From Stenotrophomonas sp. 610A2 (GTDB lineage Bacteria > Pseudomonadota > Gammaproteobacteria > Xanthomonadales > Xanthomonadaceae), in contig NZ_CP130832.1 in the NCBI RefSeq assembly GCF_030549615.1, forward strand, positions 4,352,001-4,416,000: 64,000 bases of DNA. The letters run 5' to 3'. Both the position numbers and the translations under genes were made by a program. Each line of letters starts with the position of its first letter. Within the stretch, counting starts at the first letter, position 1. Shown one piece after another: positions 59,806-64,000 of this stretch. The notes under the pieces are model-generated. The model was not told where the DNA came from, searched no databases, and worked only from the letters and a program-made list of their open reading frames with translations.

Positions 59806-59936
59806 TGTGGGAGAGGCGTGAGCCGCGAAGCTACTGCTACATCGGAAGCTGAAGAGCTCACCCCTCCCCAACCCTCCCCTTGGCTTCGCCAAAGGGAGGG
59901 AGCGAAAGCGTAGTGCCGAGCCATGCTCGGCAGGAG
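59806..59936. repeat. Mixed repeat cluster
   Basis: Inverted GCGG(C)TTACGCCGC-family copy at 59806-59833, CCCTCCC repeat at 59860-59901 and a SMAG hairpin from GTAG 59910 to 59936, all within 130 bp. Confidence 0.75.
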
Positions 59937-60019
59937 CTTTCCCGGTGGCAATAAACAGCGCACACCAACGCACCCGACATCATCGGGTCACATGCATGCC
60001 CGGTGGTTTTGATGATGTC

Positions 60020-60047
60020 GGCTTCGCGGCTTACGCCGCTCCCACAA
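60020..60047. repeat. GCGGCTTACGCCGC palindromic repeat overlapping a gene end
   Basis: This copy covers the last codons and stop (TAA at 60031-60033) of the LysR gene. Confidence 0.75.
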
Positions 60048-60936
60048 CCGGCTGCGCCATTGCTTCGGCCAGGTAGTCGAGGAAGGAGCTGATGCGCGCG
60101 GATACCGCGGTGTTGCGGTAGTACACGGCGTGGATCGGTTGGCGCGCATCCAGGGTCTGTTTCGGCAACACCTGCACCAGCTCGCCACGCGCACGCGCCG
60201 CCTCGGTGAGGAAGTCAGACAGGCAGACGATGCCGACGCCCTCCAATGCCAATCGATGCAGGATCTCGCCACTGGATACCGCCAGTGCCGGGCGCACGTG
60301 CAGGCGCTCGCCGCTCTCGCTCGCCAACGGCCAATGATTCAGCGAATCCGGTTCGTTGAAACCCAGCAAGGTGTGCGCCTGCAGCTGCGCCACGCTCTTC
60401 GGTGTGCCGTGCTGCTGCAGGTAAGCCGGGCTGGCCAGCACACGCAGGCGGCTGTGACCCAAGGGCCGCGCATGCAGCGTGGAGTCCGCAAGCGGGCCAA
60501 TGCGGATCGCCACATCGGTGCGCCGTTCCAACAGGTCGATGTAGCGCTCGCTGCTGTTGAGCTCAAGCGCTACCTGCGGGTAGCGCGCACGGTAGCCAGC
60601 CACCAGCGGCGCGATCACGTGCAGCATGAACGGCATTGCTGCATCCACGCGCAGCCGCCCCGACGGCGTGCCGCGCCGTGCGGCGATCTGCTCCTCGGCC
60701 TCATCCACAGAGGCGACGATGGCGCGGGCCTGGGCGAGGAAGGCTTCACCTTCATCGGTGAGCTGCAGGCGGCGTGTGGTGCGGGTCAGCAAGGTGGTGC
60801 CGAGCTTCTCTTCCAGCCGCCCCAACGCCCGGCTGACGCCGGAGGTGGTCTGGCCCAACTGCTCAGCTGCAGCGGTAATCGAACCGGTATCGATCACCGC
60901 GATGAAGGCCTGCATCTCATCCAGGGTGGTTTTCAT
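60031..60936 (-). CDS. LysR-family transcriptional regulator
   Basis: 301 residues. The N-terminal winged HTH (DEMQAFIAVIDTGSITAAAE QLGQTTSGVSRALGRLEEKLG) is followed by the LysR substrate-binding domain (SGRLRVDAAMPFMLHVIAPL; VGIVCLSDFLTEAA). It is divergent from the MFS gene with 121 bp between the starts and probably controls it. Its C-terminal residues VGAA and stop are encoded by a palindromic repeat. Confidence 0.92.
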   Translation of the reverse strand: MKTTLDEMQAFIAVIDTGSITAAAEQLGQTTSGVSRALGRLEEKLGTTLLTRTTRRLQLTDEGEAFLAQARAIVASVDEAEEQIAARRGTPSGRLRVDAAMPFMLHVIAPLVAGYRARYPQVALELNSSERYIDLLERRTDVAIRIGPLADSTLHARPLGHSRLRVLASPAYLQQHGTPKSVAQLQAHTLLGFNEPDSLNHWPLASESGERLHVRPALAVSSGEILHRLALEGVGIVCLSDFLTEAARARGELVQVLPKQTLDARQPIHAVYYRNTAVSARISSFLDYLAEAMAQPVVGAA

Positions 60937-61057
60937 CGGGGCGGCCAGGTGGGGGTGGAATATTGTTGACTTTAAATCAATAGTAATTGGTGGGAAACCG
61001 CATTTTTCGGCAAGAGTGACGCGTTCACACTGCGCAGCCCTTTCCGAGGATTCGCCC
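60937..61057. promoter_or_regulatory. Shared LysR/MFS promoter region
   Basis: AT-richer than its surroundings; contains TTGACTTTAAATCAATAG (about 60966-60983), with ATTGACTTTAAATCAAT-like dyad symmetry fitting a LysR T-N11-A operator. Confidence 0.5.
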
Positions 61058-62272
61058 ATGTCACGCGGTATTCCCCTTGCCTTGCTGGCGCTGACGCTGG
61101 GTGCGTTCGCCATCGGCACCACCGAGTTCGTCATCGTCGGCTTGATACCGACCATTGCCGCCGACCTGCATGTCAGCCTGCCCTCGGCCGGCCTGCTGGT
61201 TTCCCTCTACGCCTTGGGCGTTGCCGTGGGCGCGCCGGTACTCACCGCCTTGACCGGACGGGTGCCGCGCAAGGCCTTGCTGGTCGCGCTGATGCTGCTG
61301 TTCACCGTGGGCAACCTGATTGCGTGGATGGCACCCGGCTATGGCTCGCTGATCGTGGCGCGGGTGCTGACCGGCCTTGCCCACGGCGTGTTCTTCTCGA
61401 TCGGCTCGATCATCGCCACCTCGGTGGTGCCCAAGGACAAGGCCGCCAGCGCGATCGCGATCATGTTCACCGGGCTGACCGTGGCGCTGGTCACCGGCGT
61501 GCCGCTGGGCACCTTCATCGGCCAGCACCTGGGCTGGCGTGCAACCTTCCTCGCCGTCGCTGCATTGGGCGTGATCGCCCTGCTCGGCAGCCTGCTGTTC
61601 GTGCCGCGTGATCTGCCGCGCAGTGCGCCGGCCACGTTCGGCCAGCAGTTCGCGGTACTCGCGCAGCCGCGCCTGTTGCTGGTCTATGCGATGACTGCGC
61701 TGGGCTACGGCGGCACCTTCCTGTCCTTCACCTTCCTCGCCTCGATCCTGCAGGACGTCAGCGGCTTCTCGGCCAATGCGGTGAGCGCGGTGCTGTTGGT
61801 CTACGGCGTGTCGGTGGCGATCGGCAATCTGTGGGGTGGGCGACTGGCTGACCGTCGCGGGCCGATTCCTGCGCTGACGCTGATCTTCGGCCTGCTCGCG
61901 CTGGTGTTGCTGGTGCTCACCTTCACTGCCTACAACCGCTGGTTGGTGCTGTTGACCGTACTGGCGTTGGGTGCAGTGGCGTTCGGCAATGTGCCGGGCC
62001 TGCAGGTCTACGTGGTCAAGCAGGCGCAGCGCTTCGTGCCGCAGGCAACAGATGTCGCGTCCGGTCTGAATATCGCTGCCTTCAACATCGGCATCGCGCT
62101 GGGTGCTTCGCTCGGCGGCCTGGTGGTCGATCACATCGGCCTGATGCATACGCCGTGGATTGGCGCGTTGGTGGTGCTGGGTGCGCTTGCATTGACCGTA
62201 CTGAGTGGCCGCCTGGATCGCCGCGACGGTTTGGATGTACGCGCCGAAGGCATCGCCGTCAGCGCGCATTGA
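61058..62272 (+). CDS. MFS transporter (AraJ/NepI-like drug or sugar exporter)
   Basis: 404 residues with twelve transmembrane helices. The motif GAFAIGTTEFVIVGLIPTIA in helix 1 is diagnostic of the DHA1-type AraJ/PbuE/NepI exporters; GRVPRKALL is motif A, and RVLTGLAHGVFFSIGS motif B. The start at MSRGIPLA was chosen; a longer upstream frame lies in the regulatory region. Likely efflux of a small molecule under LysR control. Confidence 0.92.
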   Translation: MSRGIPLALLALTLGAFAIGTTEFVIVGLIPTIAADLHVSLPSAGLLVSLYALGVAVGAPVLTALTGRVPRKALLVALMLLFTVGNLIAWMAPGYGSLIVARVLTGLAHGVFFSIGSIIATSVVPKDKAASAIAIMFTGLTVALVTGVPLGTFIGQHLGWRATFLAVAALGVIALLGSLLFVPRDLPRSAPATFGQQFAVLAQPRLLLVYAMTALGYGGTFLSFTFLASILQDVSGFSANAVSAVLLVYGVSVAIGNLWGGRLADRRGPIPALTLIFGLLALVLLVLTFTAYNRWLVLLTVLALGAVAFGNVPGLQVYVVKQAQRFVPQATDVASGLNIAAFNIGIALGASLGGLVVDHIGLMHTPWIGALVVLGALALTVLSGRLDRRDGLDVRAEGIAVSAH

Positions 62273-62354
62273 CGGAACACGCTGTTACTCCCTTTCATCT
62301 TTTCGTTAGCGCTGCACGGCGTAGCCTGTAAGCGCAAATTTTCCGGAGATTTCA

Positions 62355-63155
62355 ATGACTATTCCCGCTATTGGCCTCGGCACCTACCGCCTCAAGGACC
62401 AGGTACTCACCGACTCCGTGCACAACGCTTTGGAGCTTGGCTACCGTGCCTTCGACACTGCGCAGATCTACGAGAACGAAGCCGATCTGGGTGCGGCAAT
62501 CGCCAGCGGCACGGTGCCCCGCGAACAGCTGTTCCTGACCACCAAGATCTGGATCAGCAATTTCCACCACGATGACCTGCTTGCCAGCCTGCGCGAGAGC
62601 CTGCGCAAGCTGCGCACCGATCACGTCGACCTGACCCTGATCCACTGGCCCTCGCCCAAGGACGAAGTGCCGATGGCCGAGTTCCTGGGTGCGCTGCGCG
62701 AAGCCAAGGCGTTGGGCTTGACCAAGGCGATTGGTGTTTCCAACTTCACCATCGACCTGACCCGCCAGGCCATCGCCATCCTCGGTGCCGATGCCATTGC
62801 CACCAATCAGATCGAAGTGCATCCCTATCTGCAGAACCGCGCCTTGATCGCCTACCTGCGCGAGCAGGGCATCCCTGTCACCGCGTTCATGAGTCTGGCC
62901 TATGGCGCGGTGCTGAAGGACCCGGTGATCCAGGCCATTGCCGACAAGCACCAGGCAAGCACCGCACAGGTCGCCTTGGCATGGGCGCTGCAGCAGGGCT
63001 ATGGGGTGATTCCGTCGTCGACCAAGCGCGAGAACCTCGCCGGCAACCTGCAGGCAGCGCAGCTGCATCTGGATGCTGAAGACATGACACGGATCGCGGA
63101 GCTGGATCGCGGCGAGCGCGTGGCCAATCCGGGTATTGCCCCGACCTGGGATTGA
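62355..63155 (+). CDS. Aldo/keto reductase (2,5-diketo-D-gluconate reductase-like)
   Basis: 266 residues. [14 protein letters not shown] has the catalytic Asp/Tyr, FLTTKIW the Lys, [12 protein letters not shown] the His; [10 protein letters not shown] and [16 protein letters not shown] bind cofactor. The short length and motifs fit the DkgB/YafB-type AKR group. GGAG precedes the ATG. Confidence 0.92.
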   Translation: MTIPAIGLGTYRLKDQVLTDSVHNALELGYRAFDTAQIYENEADLGAAIASGTVPREQLFLTTKIWISNFHHDDLLASLRESLRKLRTDHVDLTLIHWPSPKDEVPMAEFLGALREAKALGLTKAIGVSNFTIDLTRQAIAILGADAIATNQIEVHPYLQNRALIAYLREQGIPVTAFMSLAYGAVLKDPVIQAIADKHQASTAQVALAWALQQGYGVIPSSTKRENLAGNLQAAQLHLDAEDMTRIAELDRGERVANPGIAPTWD

Positions 63156-63161
63156 GATCGA

Positions 63162-63887
63162 TCACTCCGACGTTGACAGCAACCAGCTACGCATCGCTGT
63201 GTTCACTTCCTCGGGTTTTTCCAACGGTGCCAGATGGCCGCAGTCCTCGATCACCACCAGCGTTGATTGCGGCATCAGCGCGGCCATCTGTTCGCTGACC
63301 GACAGCGGCGTGATCGCATCGTTGCGCCCGCAGACAATCAAGGCCGAGCCCTGCCAGGCGCGCAGGACCTCGCTGCCATCCGCACGTTGCAGCTGGCTTT
63401 GGCGCAGGAAGACTTCCGCGCCGAGGCGTGCGGTCATGCTGCGCACGGTATCCACCAGCGCATGATCCTCGAGCCGCGATGCATCGATGTAGCTGCGCAT
63501 CAGCTTGTCGCCGAAACCATGGAAGGTGCCGGGCAAGCGCACGCTGTTCTGCTGTGCCACGCGTTGTGCGGCGCGCTCGGGTGAGTCGGGTTTGAACGAT
63601 GTATCCAGTAGCGCCAGTTTCAACACCCGCTGCGGAGCGATACGCAGGATTTCCTGAGCGACGTAGCCGCCGAGGGAGAAGCCGGCCAGGGCGAACTGCG
63701 CCGGGGCCTTGGCCAGTACATCTTCGGCGACGGCACGCATGGTGGTTTGCTGGGTGAGGTCGCCGACCTGGCAATCGGCGATGTCGGCGAGTGCTTCGAG
63801 TTGGGACTGCCACAGCGTGGCATCGTTGAGCAGGCCGGGCAGCAGTAGCAGCGGGGTTCTGGCTGCTGGATCTTGGTTCGTTTGCAT
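63162..63887 (-). CDS. Alpha/beta hydrolase
   Basis: 241 residues. LLLLPGLLNDATLW, nucleophile elbow LAGFSLGGYVAQEI, Asp in VCGRNDAITPLSVS and His in EDCGHLAPLEKPEEV form a normal triad. Related to BioH/MhpC-type hydrolases; substrate unknown. Convergent with the upstream AKR gene with 6 bp between stops. Confidence 0.9.
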   Translation of the reverse strand: MQTNQDPAARTPLLLLPGLLNDATLWQSQLEALADIADCQVGDLTQQTTMRAVAEDVLAKAPAQFALAGFSLGGYVAQEILRIAPQRVLKLALLDTSFKPDSPERAAQRVAQQNSVRLPGTFHGFGDKLMRSYIDASRLEDHALVDTVRSMTARLGAEVFLRQSQLQRADGSEVLRAWQGSALIVCGRNDAITPLSVSEQMAALMPQSTLVVIEDCGHLAPLEKPEEVNTAMRSWLLSTSE

Positions 63888-63937
63888 GGCGCTATTGTCG
63901 CGCCTTGGGGTGGTTTGGGGGTGAGAGGTGGGGCAAC

Positions 63938-64000
63938 TGCCAAAGCCAGAGCCAAAGCCAAAGCACCCCTCCCCAGCCCTCCCCTGCGCTATGCGCAAGG
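63938..64000. repeat. Hexamer run plus CCCTCCC repeat, cut by window end
   Basis: AAAGCC hexamers (63938-63963) directly joined to CCCCTCCCCAGCCCTCCCC, as at 25576-25752. Confidence 0.7.

Overview
The window looks like a chromosome segment from a GC-rich gammaproteobacterium of the Xanthomonadaceae (Lysobacteraceae), most likely Stenotrophomonas or a close relative. The evidence is the bioB-bioF-bioH-bioC order, the integron integrase gene sitting tail-to-tail with ilvD (the arrangement known from Xanthomonas), and GTAG-ended hairpin repeats of the SMAG type described in Stenotrophomonas maltophilia. Species cannot be assigned from sequence reading alone.

Layout. 1-12 kb is core chromosome: a 5'-truncated TonB-dependent receptor, tRNA-Arg(CCG), ubiA, an HdeD-like membrane protein, comF, the biotin genes bioB/F/H/C, a minus-strand group (NTF2-like protein, YdcF-like protein, Ser/Thr dehydratase) and a Gly/Tyr/Pro-rich lipoprotein. 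12-25 kb holds mnmG, a gamma-carbonic-anhydrase-like protein, a DUF2167 protein, a tightly overlapped membrane operon (RDD, SpoIIM-like, DUF4129, DUF4350, MoxR ATPase, DUF58), and a ygiB/ygiC-like pair. ilvD follows at 25.9-27.8 kb.

27.8-46.3 kb is a large chromosomal integron. A full-length integron integrase gene with all catalytic residues points away from an attI region, followed by about 38 highly uniform 60-bp attC sites that separate single-gene cassettes, all read on the plus strand. Cassette products are mostly small and unassigned (membrane proteins, lipoproteins, zinc-ribbon proteins, immunity-like domains such as SseB and DUF695, a 99-residue HAD phosphatase-like protein, TfoX-N, DUF5076, a TonB-C domain). 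Five cassette types occur twice, and one copy is split by a 1.2-kb IS30-family element with a 2-bp target duplication. A degenerate attC read in frame has fused two cassette ORFs. An exact match to the Xanthomonadaceae LexA pattern TTAG-N6-TACTA lies next to the attI recombination point.

46.3-56.7 kb holds more small orphan genes of the same character (DUF6959-like, NADAR, SMI1/KNR4-like, Tdi1/DUF1851-like, GRAM-like, Coq7-like, VOC, alpha/beta hydrolase), but without intact attC sites. Several gaps between them hold recognisable attC wrecks, so I read at least 46.3-53.2 kb as the old, decayed distal end of the array. 56.7-64 kb returns to ordinary chromosome: an RluE-like pseudouridine synthase, a secreted methyltransferase-like protein, two aldo/keto reductases, a LysR regulator divergent from an MFS exporter, and an alpha/beta hydrolase. 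Three families of short palindromic repeats and a GGCTTT hexamer tract mark the core intergenic regions but are absent from the integron.
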